DNA of 64,000 bases from Kaustia mangrovi (GTDB lineage: Bacteria; Pseudomonadota; Alphaproteobacteria; Rhizobiales; Im1), in NCBI RefSeq assembly GCF_015482775.1, contig NZ_CP058214.1, forward strand, positions 4,020,501 through 4,084,500, read 5' to 3'. The notes under the pieces were generated by a model, which was not told the DNA's origin, searched no databases, and worked only from the letters and a program-made list of their open reading frames with translations. The position numbers and the translations under genes are program-made. Below, in pieces: positions 23,423 through 31,253 of this stretch (its first letter is position 1; each line of letters opens with the position of its first letter).

Positions 23423-24133
23423 ATGTGCGGCCGCGTCTTCTCCAAATCGAGTGCCAGGCAACTCGTCTCCGCATTTGCCGCGGATCGCGCGGCCGAGCGG
23501 GAGGGCGGCGACGGTGGCGACGACATTGACGATATCGGCCCGACCTACAACGGCCCGCCGGGGAGAGATTACCCGCTAATCATCGCCGAGCTGGACATGC
23601 CGGGCCGCGTGTTCGTGCTGGCGCGCTGGGGGCTGATACCGCGCTGGATGCGCGATCCGAAAGGCGGGCCGAAGCCCATCAACGCCAGGGCGGAGGCGGT
23701 GGCCAGCAATGGAATGTTTCGCGCGGCGTATCGCTCGCGGCGCGCGCTGATGCCGGTCGACGGGTTCTTCGAGTGGAAGGCCGTCAAGGGAGAGAAAGCC
23801 AAGCAGCCCTATGCCATCGCCATGGCGGACGGCTCGCCCTTCGCGCTCGCCGCGATCTACGAATACTGGCGCGACCCCGCGAGCGGCCTGGAGGTGAAGA
23901 CCTTCGCGATCGTGACCTGCCGGGCCAACGCGTTGATGGCCGAGATCCATGACCGCATGCCGGTTGTCGTCGCGCCGGAGGACTACGAGCGCTGGCTCGG
24001 CTCCGAGGCGGATCCGCGCGACCTGCTCAAGCCGTACCCGCCTGAGCTCATGATCATGTGGCCAATCGCGACGCGGGTGAACAAGCCAGTGAACGACGAT
24101 CCGTCGATCCTGGACCCGTTGGAGCATAACTAG
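23423..24133 (+). CDS. SRAP-domain protein (YedK/HMCES family)
   Basis: A 236-residue protein with all family residues: catalytic Cys2 right after Met1 (MCGR), Asn87 (INARAE), Glu117 (DGFFEW) and His176 (IHDRMP). SRAP proteins use Cys2 to form a covalent link to abasic sites in single-stranded DNA and so protect replication. The residues needed for activity are present. A loop at about 25-40 (GGDGGDDIDD) is unusually acidic. Presence inside a prophage between gpF and the protease gene marks it as cargo; it might shield phage or host DNA after base removal. Confidence 0.92.
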   Translation: MCGRVFSKSSARQLVSAFAADRAAEREGGDGGDDIDDIGPTYNGPPGRDYPLIIAELDMPGRVFVLARWGLIPRWMRDPKGGPKPINARAEAVASNGMFRAAYRSRRALMPVDGFFEWKAVKGEKAKQPYAIAMADGSPFALAAIYEYWRDPASGLEVKTFAIVTCRANALMAEIHDRMPVVVAPEDYERWLGSEADPRDLLKPYPPELMIMWPIATRVNKPVNDDPSILDPLEHN

Positions 24134-24183
24134 AGATTGGATCGATCTTAGTCGCTCGGCAAGCGCACAGCGCTCTCGGGCCC

Positions 24184-24777
24184 CTAGACGCTCCCAAAGC
24201 CTTGCTCCGCTTCATGGTGCATTGTCACGGTGGACCCGGCATAGTTCGTCACGTGCCAGTGAGCTAAGAACACCTCGTCGAAATCGCTCACGCGCGTAAT
24301 GTCGAACAGTTTGTTCTGCTTGGAAAACGGGTAGCGAAGGCGTTGGCCATCTTTGTCGATTTCGTGGAATCGAACCAATAGCTTTTCGCAGTGCGCGGTG
24401 TATTCGTCATCGAACGGCTCGCCCGACCACCGTGCGCCGTAATCGCAAAGATCGCGCCACAGCGCCATAAGGTTATGCTCCATCTTCTGTGGTGGAGTTG
24501 GATCGTTCGTCCGAAATTGCTCAATAGCGGCCTTCAGATTCAGTTCAATTGAATGTCTGGCCAGATAGAGCACAGGGATTTGTAGATAATCCTGGCGCGG
24601 CCAACGCTTCTTCGCTTCCGCGAGGAGCACCTCAAAGCCATTGGCATAAGCGTGTGCGTAATAGCACAATGTCGATTCCAAGCCGTTTGGAGGTTCCTGC
24701 TGCACGAACCTCCGCACACGTGATGGCAATCGATCAATCTCGATAAGATCATAGAATTGCGATAGCTCGTCGGTCAT
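24184..24777 (-). CDS. HEPN-like helical protein (cargo)
   Basis: A 197-residue helical protein read leftward. The segment LYLARHSIELNLKAAIEQF followed some 15 residues later by HNLMALWRDL is a pattern found in HEPN-like helical proteins of bacterial defence and toxin loci. The classical RNxxxH catalytic motif is not evident, so ribonuclease activity is uncertain. Start ATG 24777 lies 6 bp after GGGAGAG. The gene is more AT-rich than the phage core. Confidence 0.6.
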   Translation of the reverse strand: MTDELSQFYDLIEIDRLPSRVRRFVQQEPPNGLESTLCYYAHAYANGFEVLLAEAKKRWPRQDYLQIPVLYLARHSIELNLKAAIEQFRTNDPTPPQKMEHNLMALWRDLCDYGARWSGEPFDDEYTAHCEKLLVRFHEIDKDGQRLRYPFSKQNKLFDITRVSDFDEVFLAHWHVTNYAGSTVTMHHEAEQGFGSV

Positions 24778-24945
24778 CGGACTCTCCCTGTCGCCGCCAA
24801 CGGAATGGCCTGTCAGCGCGGATATGGGCTTCCGGGCTACATTGCCCATCAATACCGCCGCACCCGCTTTCAAACGCTTTCGATTTGCCTTCAATCGCTA
24901 TCGTGGGGAGAGAGCGCCGGCCCGCTCCGTATCCGGGCGGTTCGA

Positions 24946-24963
24946 CCCCGACATCTGTCGGGG
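24946..24963 (+). terminator. Conserved hairpin copy 2
   Basis: CCCCGAC-ATCT-GTCGGGG followed by GCATTC. It matches the hairpins at 14795 and 39436 in stem, partly in loop and in the trailing bases. It lies between cargo locus 2 and the protease gene. The rest of 24778-24998 is the probable promoter region of the leftward gene; no other gene is visible. Confidence 0.7.
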
Positions 24964-24998
24964 GCATTCGGCCAGGCGGCTGTCGCCATTCTGGCCAC

Positions 24999-25976
24999 AT
25001 GACGACGCGATCCGCAACCGCCTTTCCCGCATTGCTCGCCCTGGCCGCCGAAGGGGCAGCACCCGACTGGGTGCAGCTCGTCCCGGCCGGCGAGAGCCGC
25101 GCTGTCGACGGGCGCACCTTCCGGCTGGACGATCCCGCCGCCGTGATCGCGGCGTCGATGGAGGCCGGTCTCGATCTGCCGATCGACTGGGAGCACGCCC
25201 AGGACCGACGGGCGGAGGATGGCGGGATCGCGCCGGCGGCCGGCTGGATCGTCGAGCTCGCCGAGCGCGACGGCGCCATCTGGGGGCGGGTCCAGTGGAC
25301 CGAGCGCGGCCGCGCCTCCGTCGAGGGGCGCGAGTATCGCTACGTTTCTCCGAGCATGCTCCAGCACCGGAAAACCAACCGCGTCCTGCGCATTATCGGC
25401 GCGGGGCTGGTCAACCGGCCGGCGCTCGTCATGCCGGCCCTTGCACGCGAAACCACCACCGAGGAACCAGACATGGACAAGGAGCTCCTGGAGGCGCTGG
25501 GCCTGAAGCCCGAGGCCTCCAAGGCCGATGCGCTCGAGGCCGTCGGCAAGCTGAAGGGCGACCTTCACACCGCCCAGGCCCGCGCGGAAACGCCGAGCCT
25601 GGACAAGTTCGTGCCCCGCGCGGACTACGACGCCGTGGTCGCCCGCGCCGAAACCGCCGAGACCACGCTGGCCAACCGCGACAACGAGACCCGCGAGGCG
25701 GAGATCGCCGCGCTGGTCGACGGTGCGGTGACCGCCGGCAAGATCGCCCCGGCCAATCGCGACTTCTATGTCGCCACGGCCCGCGAGGAGGGCGGGCTGG
25801 AGCGGCTCAAGACCTTCGTGGAGAGCGCCCCGCAGGTCGTCGCCAAGTCCGGCCTCGACGACAAGGATGCGCCCGGCGGCGCCGGCACGCTGACCGACGC
25901 GGAGACGGTCGTCTGCCGCCAGCTCGGCATGACCGAAGAGGACTTCGCGAAGTCCAGGGACGAGGAGACCCGATAA
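24999..25976 (+). CDS. Prohead protease with scaffold (Mu gpI/Z-like)
   Basis: A 325-residue protein. The N-terminal protease part (about 1-155) has the family run LPIDWEHAQDR and YRYVSPSML; His and Ser there are the likely catalytic residues. The C-terminal half is a charged, coiled-coil scaffold region, ending near LTDAETVVCRQLGMTEEDF. In Mu the protease (I) and scaffold (Z) share a reading frame. The preceding region has only a weak ribosome-binding site. It processes the head before DNA packaging. Confidence 0.88.
   Translation: MTTRSATAFPALLALAAEGAAPDWVQLVPAGESRAVDGRTFRLDDPAAVIAASMEAGLDLPIDWEHAQDRRAEDGGIAPAAGWIVELAERDGAIWGRVQWTERGRASVEGREYRYVSPSMLQHRKTNRVLRIIGAGLVNRPALVMPALARETTTEEPDMDKELLEALGLKPEASKADALEAVGKLKGDLHTAQARAETPSLDKFVPRADYDAVVARAETAETTLANRDNETREAEIAALVDGAVTAGKIAPANRDFYVATAREEGGLERLKTFVESAPQVVAKSGLDDKDAPGGAGTLTDAETVVCRQLGMTEEDFAKSRDEETR
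25473..25976 (+). CDS. Internal-start scaffold protein (gpZ-like)
   Basis: Inside the protease frame, ATG 25473 is 6 bp after GAGGAA and would give a 167-residue protein (MDKELLEALGLK...) made only of the scaffold half. Mu and many phages make scaffold in this way. The strong site, better than that of the full-length start, supports it. Confidence 0.65.
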   Translation: MDKELLEALGLKPEASKADALEAVGKLKGDLHTAQARAETPSLDKFVPRADYDAVVARAETAETTLANRDNETREAEIAALVDGAVTAGKIAPANRDFYVATAREEGGLERLKTFVESAPQVVAKSGLDDKDAPGGAGTLTDAETVVCRQLGMTEEDFAKSRDEETR

Positions 25977-26390
25977 ATGACGGCGCTGACACGAGACCGC
26001 AACACGCCGCGCGCGGCCGGCGATATCGACGAGCACGACACGAAGGGCGGTGTCCGGATCTATGCCGGCTCCATCGTCTGCCTGGACGCCACCGGCCATG
26101 CCGTGCCGGGCGCCGCTGCCGCCGACCTCACCGCGGCCGGCCGGGCGGAAGCCCATATCGACAATCGCGACGGGGCGGACGCGGATCTCCGCGTGCCGAC
26201 ACGGCGCGGCATCTTCCGCTTCGCCAATGACGGGGCCGACCCGGTCGACCGCACCCATATCGGCGCCGACTGCTACGTCGTCGACGACCAGACCGTCTCC
26301 GCGGCCGATGGCGGCGGCACGCGTTCCGTCGCCGGCCCGGTCGTCAATATCGACGCGCTCGGCGTCTGGGTCCGCCTCGGCGTCGTCTAA
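25977..26390 (+). CDS. Capsid decoration-like protein
   Basis: A 137-residue, beta-rich, Ala/Gly/Asp-rich protein without cysteine clusters, starting at the base after the protease stop. Features such as IYAGSIVCLDATGHAVP and HIGADCYVVDDQTV resemble the DUF2190-type cement proteins placed between scaffold and major capsid genes. It would trimerise on the outer head surface. The family match is by position and pattern. Confidence 0.7.
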   Translation: MTALTRDRNTPRAAGDIDEHDTKGGVRIYAGSIVCLDATGHAVPGAAAADLTAAGRAEAHIDNRDGADADLRVPTRRGIFRFANDGADPVDRTHIGADCYVVDDQTVSAADGGGTRSVAGPVVNIDALGVWVRLGVV

Positions 26391-26406
26391 CTCAAGGGAC
26401 ACCCCC

Positions 26407-27300
26407 ATGCTGATCAACAGGACCAATCTCGACGCCATTCGCGTCGGCTTCAAATCGTCCTTCCAGGCCGGCCTCGGCCAGGCGCCGTCGCAGTACACCC
26501 GCGTTGCCACGGTCGTACCGGCCTCGACGAAGGAACAGAAATACGGCTGGCTGGGCAAGCTGCCGAATGTGCGCGAATGGATCGGCCCGCGCGCGCTCCA
26601 GAACCTCCAGGAGCACGACTACGCCATCAAGGAGAAGCCCTGGGAGCTGGCCATCTCGGTCGACCGCGACGACATCGAGACCGACAATCTCGGCATCTAC
26701 AAGCCGATGTTCGAGGAGATCGGCCAGTCGGCAGGATCGCACTACGACCTGATCACCTTTTCCACGCTCAAGAAGGGCTTCGAGCTGCCCTGCTATGACG
26801 GGCAGGCCTATTTCGACACCGACCATCCGGTGCTCGACGAGGACGGCAACGAGGTCTCCGTCGCCAATACCGATGGCGGCGCCGGCGCGCCCTGGTTCCT
26901 GATGGCAGCCAACCGTCCGCTCAAGCCCGTCATCCTCCAGAAGCGCAAGGATTTCGAGTTCGTGGCCAAAGACGATCCGAAGGATGACAACGTCTTCATG
27001 AACCGAGAGTTCGTTTACGGGACAGATGCTCGGTTCAATACCGGCTTCGGCTTCTGGCAGATGTGCTGGGGCTCCGCCCAGCCGCTGACCCCCGCCAACT
27101 ATGAGACGGGCCGCACGGCGCTGACCTCCATGAAGGGCGATTACGGCCGTCCGCTCGGCCTGATGCCCAATCTCCTGGTCGTCGGGCCGGGCAACGAGGG
27201 CGCCGGGCGCGACATCATCAAATCCATGCTCGTCAATGGCGGCGAGAGCAACAAATGGGCGGGGACGGCCGAGCTGCTCGTCGTGCCCTGGCTCGCGTAA
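26407..27300 (+). CDS. Major head protein (Mu gpT-like)
   Basis: A 297-residue major capsid protein of the Mu gpT family, with FKSSFQAGLGQAPSQYTRVA at the N-terminus, KYGWLGKLPNVREWIG and the C-terminal AELLVVPWL typical of the family. It has the HK97 fold by family. It is shorter-named than a cleaved protein would need; no N-terminal propeptide is apparent. It lies 16 bp after the decoration gene. Confidence 0.95.
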   Translation: MLINRTNLDAIRVGFKSSFQAGLGQAPSQYTRVATVVPASTKEQKYGWLGKLPNVREWIGPRALQNLQEHDYAIKEKPWELAISVDRDDIETDNLGIYKPMFEEIGQSAGSHYDLITFSTLKKGFELPCYDGQAYFDTDHPVLDEDGNEVSVANTDGGAGAPWFLMAANRPLKPVILQKRKDFEFVAKDDPKDDNVFMNREFVYGTDARFNTGFGFWQMCWGSAQPLTPANYETGRTALTSMKGDYGRPLGLMPNLLVVGPGNEGAGRDIIKSMLVNGGESNKWAGTAELLVVPWLA

Positions 27301-27312
27301 CCGGAGGCCCTC

Positions 27313-27618
27313 ATGGCAGCGAAATCCCAGACAAAGGCGGCTGAAACAAAAGCCGCCACCACCGATGCACCCCAGCCGCCAGCCCAGGGCGGAGCCGGCG
27401 ATACGGCCGGCTCCGCAAAGGGCAACGAGGCAGGGGCCGGCACGGATGTGCTGGAAGTCACCGCGCGGCAGGACCGCCGCCGGCGCGCCGGTTTCGCCTT
27501 CGGGCGGGCGGCTGTCCGGATCCCCCTTGGCGATCTCAAGGCCGATCAGATCGCCGCGATCGAGGCCGACCCCCAGCTCGTCGCCACGCGCAAGGCGGGC
27601 GGCGAGCCCGAGACTTGA
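27313..27618 (+). CDS. Mu gp35-like (HI1506 family) protein
   Basis: A 101-residue protein with a disordered Ala/Gly/Thr-rich N-terminal half and a short structured end (RAGFAFGRAAVRIPLGDLKA, then IEADPQLVAT) as in HI1506/Mu gp35 proteins. It follows the major capsid gene, as in Mu. GGAGG lies close before the ATG. It may be a head-completion or minor capsid protein. Confidence 0.75.
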   Translation: MAAKSQTKAAETKAATTDAPQPPAQGGAGDTAGSAKGNEAGAGTDVLEVTARQDRRRRAGFAFGRAAVRIPLGDLKADQIAAIEADPQLVATRKAGGEPET

Positions 27619-27628
27619 GGTTCTCCCC

Positions 27629-27684
27629 GGAGCGGCCGGCCGTCAGCCGCTCCACTTGGGCCCCGGCGACGGCGTGCGCCGGGG
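27629..27684. terminator. Two successive hairpins after the head genes
   Basis: GGAGCGGC and GCCGCTCC form a stem at 27629-27653. CCCCGGCG and CGCCGGGG form another at 27661-27684, followed by GCACTTTC. The second resembles the CCCCGAC hairpins elsewhere in the phage but differs in loop and stem. They may terminate or attenuate transcription between head and tail modules. Confidence 0.55.
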
Positions 27685-27715
27685 GCACTTTCGTCCAGCG
27701 AGGTGAGAAGCCGCC

Positions 27716-28132
27716 ATGGCTTATGCGACCGAGGCCGATATCGACCGGCTCTATCCGGGCCAGCTCGACCGTCTCGCCTGGAACATGGAGGCGGATGCGC
27801 GCGACACCGCGCGGATCGCCGCCGCGCTCTCCGATGCCACAGCCTTCATCAACTCCTATATCGCGGCGCGCCATGCTCTGCCGCTGTCGACGGTGCCAGA
27901 CGTGCTGGTCACGCTCGCCGTCGACATCGCGCTCTGGCGCCTCGCCTCGACCGCCGATCTCCTCACCGAAGAGATCTCCTACCGCCACAAGCACGCTCAC
28001 GACTGGCTGAAGGACGTCGCCGCCGGCCGCGCCGCCCTCGATGTCCCCGCCGGCACGCCCGAGGCGACCGCCCCGGACCTTCCCGAGCTCGACGCGCCCG
28101 AGCGCCTGTTCCGCCGCGAAAGGGGGCTCTAG
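27716..28132 (+). CDS. Mu gp36-like head-tail connector (DUF1320)
   Basis: A 138-residue DUF1320 protein: MAYATEADIDRLYPGQL at the start, ALSDATAFINSYIAARHALP and LVTLAVDIALWRLA. These proteins are head-completion factors in Mu-like phages. GAGGTGAGAAG precedes the ATG. It is followed without gap by the gpG gene. Confidence 0.88.
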   Translation: MAYATEADIDRLYPGQLDRLAWNMEADARDTARIAAALSDATAFINSYIAARHALPLSTVPDVLVTLAVDIALWRLASTADLLTEEISYRHKHAHDWLKDVAAGRAALDVPAGTPEATAPDLPELDAPERLFRRERGL

Positions 28133-28641
28133 ATGTCGTCTGTCTCCATATCGGCCGATGTCGAGGGGCTCGCGCAAGCGGTCGCGGCCATCGACCGGCT
28201 TGCCGAGCTGCCGACCGGCGACCTCCTCGACGTCATCGGCGCGACCGGCGAAAGCCAGACGCGCCGGCGGATCGAGGAGGAGAAGACCGCGCCGGACGGC
28301 ACGCCCTGGGCGCCGAACCGGGCCGGCACCTCCATCTTGCTTCAGACCGGACGGCACCTGCGCGACTCCATCGGCTATCGCCGCGTCGGTTCGGACGAGG
28401 TCGAGTGGGGCTCCGCCTGGGAGCATGCGGACGTCCACCAGTTCGGGATGACCATCAAGCCGCGAAACGCAAAGGCGCTGAGCTTCGAGATCGGCGGCGA
28501 GACGATCTTCGCCCGCGAGGTGACGATCCCCGCGCGGCCGTTCCTGGGGCTCTCGGCCGACAACGAGGCGGAGATCGCAGAGGTGATCGACGACTTCATC
28601 GACGCGACCATCGGGGGCATCCCCTCGGGGGGACGCCATGA
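28133..28641 (+). pseudogene. Virion morphogenesis protein gpG, with probable 1-bp deletion near its end
   Basis: The first 165 or so codons encode a typical gpG protein (SQTRRRIEEEKTAPDGTPWA, LLQTGRHLRDSI, PARPFLGLS). The expected stop would be the TGA at 28639, overlapping the next ATG as in most junctions here, but it is out of frame. Six Gs at 28627-28632 precede it; one more G would restore the stop. As it stands the frame runs on through the next genes to 29473, giving 446 residues with a meaningless tail. The cause is a lost G, a sequencing error, or less likely ribosomal slippage on the G run. Confidence 0.75.
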
Positions 28642-29102
28642 GCATGCCCAGGATCGCGGATCTCCTGGACGCCATCGTCGCCGAGCTCGGCGCGCTCGAT
28701 GGCATAAAGGACTGCGCGCGCCATGGCGGGCGGTTCGACGTCGCCGAGCTCAAGCGCTTCGCCGTCTCCGCACCCGCCGTCCGCGTCGCCGCGCTCGGCA
28801 TCCGCGCGGTGCGCCAGGTCGACACCGGCGAGCAGGATGCCCGCCTTCGCATCGGCGCCTTCATCGCCACGAAAGACCGGCCGGAGCGATCGCGCGACGA
28901 CGCCGCGCTCGCTTACGTCCAGCGCGCGATAGAGACCGCCCAGCTCGGTCGCTGGGGGCAGCTCAAGGTGCATCCCGCGCGCGATCTCACGGCGGAGAGC
29001 CTCTATTCGGGCGAAGTCCAGGCAACGGGCATCGCGCTGTGGGGCGTGGTCTGGACCCAGACCGTGCGCATCGGCGACCCGGACGCGGAGCTCGCCCCAT
29101 GA
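28638..29102 (+). CDS. Mu gp37-like protein (DUF1834)
   Basis: A 154-residue DUF1834 protein with IADLLDAIVAELGALDGI at the N-terminus and FIATKDRPERSRDDAALAYV in the middle. In Mu gp37 is a tail-terminator-like protein made before the tail genes. Its ATG is part of an ATGA that should hold the gpG stop, and its own end overlaps the gpV start. It may close the tail or connect it to the head. Confidence 0.85.
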   Translation: MSMPRIADLLDAIVAELGALDGIKDCARHGGRFDVAELKRFAVSAPAVRVAALGIRAVRQVDTGEQDARLRIGAFIATKDRPERSRDDAALAYVQRAIETAQLGRWGQLKVHPARDLTAESLYSGEVQATGIALWGVVWTQTVRIGDPDAELAP

Positions 29103-29682
29103 GCTGGGCGGGCGATGTCGAGATCCAGCTCGCCGAGGTGGAGCGCCGGCTCGCCAATGCGGTGCGTGTCGGCAAGGTGGCGCAAGTCGACCCGGCCAAG
29201 GGGCTGGCGCGCGTGGAGATCGCCAGGGACCGGATGGCAATCCCGTCCTCACCCCCTGGCTGCCCTGGAGCGAGCGCGCCGGCGGCATCCGCACATGGTC
29301 GCCGCCGAGCGTGGGCGAGCAGGTCCGCGTCGTCGCGCCCTCGGGCGAGGTGGCGCAAGGCTGGGTCGATCCGGGCGGGTTTTCGAGCGAGACGCCCGCG
29401 CCGTCGGGCGATGGCAACCGCCATGTCATCGACAATGGCGAGGTCCGCGTGGAGATCGCCCGCGACGAGGTGATCGTGACGCGCGGGCAGGACGTGGTGG
29501 AGATGCGCGACGGCTATATCCGCCTGAAGCAGCACGACAACGATGCCCGCCTCGTCGCCCATGCCGACCAGGCCAAGATCGCCTGGGCGCTGCCGACCGA
29601 GCGCGCCGTCTTCGTCGATGGCGACGGCATCTGGCTCACTGAGGATGCGGGCCGCAAGGACGATCCGTTCCCGGACATTTGA
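29099..29682 (+). pseudogene. Baseplate assembly protein gpV, interrupted by a probable 1-bp deletion
   Basis: The frame starts MSWAGDVEIQLAEVERRLAN and continues to RVEIARDR; the same protein then goes on in another frame from DGNPVLTPWLPWSERAG (29233) through VGEQVRVVAPSGEVAQGWVD to 29682. The join needs one extra G in the GG at 29232-29233. With it the product is about 195 residues with the gpV baseplate-spike fold (OB domain then beta-helix, DEVIVTRGQDVVEMRDGYI). Without it neither part is functional. This is the second of three such defects. Confidence 0.8.
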
Positions 29683-29711
29683 TGTAGTGGACATTTGAAG
29701 GAGGTTTCGAA

Positions 29712-29942
29712 GTGGCGTCGAAAGAGCTTTACAAGATCGTCGAGGGCGTCTGGATCGCCGGCAAGTGGCACGAGCCGGGCGACAAGGTCGCGCTCACCCC
29801 GCAGGAGCGGAAATATCTGCCCTATTGGGCGCTCGCCCCGGTCAAGGCCCCCGCGAAAAAGCCGGCCGAGAAGACCGCGGCCAAGGCCCCGCCGGAGCCC
29901 GAGCGCCAGGCGAAGCCCGCCGCCAAGACGTCCCGGAGCTGA
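29712..29942 (+). CDS. Hypothetical 76-residue protein
   Basis: A small protein with an N-terminal beta-rich part (IVEGVWIAGKWHEPGDKVAL) and a Lys/Ala/Pro-rich tail like a linker. It is 30 bp after gpV with GAAGGAGG before the start. No known family; possibly a small baseplate or tail accessory protein. The sequence looks intact. Confidence 0.6.
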   Translation: MASKELYKIVEGVWIAGKWHEPGDKVALTPQERKYLPYWALAPVKAPAKKPAEKTAAKAPPEPERQAKPAAKTSRS

Positions 29943-29946
29943 TCCC

Positions 29947-30302
29947 GTGCCCGGCGTCGACCGCGATAGGGGAGCGCGCTGGATGGCTTCGACCATGTCG
30001 TCCAGTCCATCGGCGTGATCCTCACCACGCCCAAGGCCACGCGCGTCATGCGACGGGAGTTCGGCTCCGACGTGCCCGCGCTGCTCGACCGGCCGCTCAA
30101 CGCCGCGACCGTGGTCGACGTGATGGTCGCGGCCGCCGACGCCATCGACCGGTGGGAGCCGCGCTTCCGGGTCGAGAGCATCGACGTCGCCGGCGGGCCG
30201 GACGGGCGGCTCGATATCGCGGTCAACGGCACATATTTCCCGCGCGGCCATCTCGGCGACTTCACGCGGGCAAGCGAGGCACGCGCGGAGGTGAGCCTGT
30301 GA
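29947..30302 (+). pseudogene. Baseplate protein gpW (gp25-like), with probable 1-bp deletion
   Basis: A GTG at 29947 (GGAG 8 bp before) begins MPGVDRDRGAR, and the gpW protein continues in another frame as LDGFDHVVQSIGVILTTPKA and on to 30302. The frame break falls around 29976-29980 and one more C in GCGCG-CTGG would repair it. The intact product would be about 118 residues, of the gp25/gpW baseplate wedge family (LTTPKATRVMRREFGS). From the in-frame GTG at 30015 a shortened protein of 95 residues is still possible. Confidence 0.75.
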
Positions 30303-31156
30303 CCGGCATCACATTCACGGATCTGGAAAACCTCGATCCCCCGCAGATCGTCGACGAGCTGGACTACGAGGCGCTGCTCGCCGCGATCCGCGCCGACCTG
30401 CTCGCGCGCTTCCCGGATGTGGAGGGACTCATCGATCTGGAAAGCGAGCCGGCGCGCTATCTGATCGAGGCGGTCGCCTATCGCGAGCTCCTGCTGCGCG
30501 CCCGCGTCAACGATGCGGTGCGCGCCAACATGCTCGCCTTCGCCGGCGGCTCCGATCTCGACCATCTCGCCGCCTTCTACGATGTGGTGCGCCTGGCCGG
30601 CGAGAGCGACGAGGCGCTCCGCCGGCGCACCGTGCTCGCCATTGCCGGGCGCTCGCCCGGAGGCACCGCGCCGCGCTACCGCTCCGTCGCGCTCGGGGCC
30701 GATATCCGCGTCGCCGACGCCATCGCCTGGCGCGACGATCTCTCGCCCGTCGTCCAGGTCGCCGTCTTCGCGACCGACAATGGCGGCATGGCGGACGCGG
30801 CGCTTCTGGAGGCGGTGCGCGTGGCGCTGAACGACCCGGCGGTGCGCATGGTCAACGACACGATCGCGGTGCGCTCGGCCGTCACGACCACGGTCGATGT
30901 CGAGGCCGATATCTGGCTCCTGCCGGAGACGCCCAACTCCGTCTTCGACGTGCTGGAAGAGACCCTGCGCGAGGCCTGGGCGCGCGAGAGCGGGCTCGGC
31001 TTCGATATGACGCGCTCCTGGCTCACCGCGCGCCTCATGGTCTCCGGGGTGCACCGCGTGGACATTAGGAGCCCCGCCCAGAACATCGTGCTGCCGCCTT
31101 TTGAGGCCGCGCGTTTCGGCACCATCACTCTCAACAATGCCGGGCGGGACTACTGA
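30299..31156 (+). CDS. Baseplate protein J (Mu gp47-like)
   Basis: A 285-residue protein of the baseplate J family: FTDLENLDPPQIVDELDYEA, LIDLESEPARYLIEAVAYRE and the GGSDLDHLA motif. GTG 30299 overlaps the gpW stop. It forms the baseplate wedge with gpW and gpI. The length is slightly short compared with Mu gp47 (about 350). It is followed by a large hairpin (31178-31227). Confidence 0.9.
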   Translation: MTGITFTDLENLDPPQIVDELDYEALLAAIRADLLARFPDVEGLIDLESEPARYLIEAVAYRELLLRARVNDAVRANMLAFAGGSDLDHLAAFYDVVRLAGESDEALRRRTVLAIAGRSPGGTAPRYRSVALGADIRVADAIAWRDDLSPVVQVAVFATDNGGMADAALLEAVRVALNDPAVRMVNDTIAVRSAVTTTVDVEADIWLLPETPNSVFDVLEETLREAWARESGLGFDMTRSWLTARLMVSGVHRVDIRSPAQNIVLPPFEAARFGTITLNNAGRDY

Positions 31157-31166
31157 TGGCTCTCTT

Positions 31167-31226
31167 GCGTTTAGAACGGCACCGGCCCGCTCCCCCACCC
31201 GACCGCCCAAAGGAGCGGGCCGGTGC
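31167..31226 (+). repeat. 60-bp hairpin repeat, copy 1
   Basis: GGCACCGGCCCGCTCC (31178-31193) pairs perfectly with GGAGCGGGCCGGTGCC (31212-31227) across an 18-base loop. The whole 60-bp unit recurs at 44837-44896 with only 2 differences, including the loop. It lies between baseplate J and tail protein I. It may be a terminator, an mRNA processing or stability element, or a small mobile palindrome. Confidence 0.85.
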
Positions 31227-31253
31227 CTTGTGCCCCATTGAGCGGAGGAGCCG

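Noticed and set aside
28133-29473. A single 446-residue protein starting with gpG
   Set aside because: After about residue 168 it reads out of frame through the gp37 and gpV genes, so the length is an effect of a lost base.
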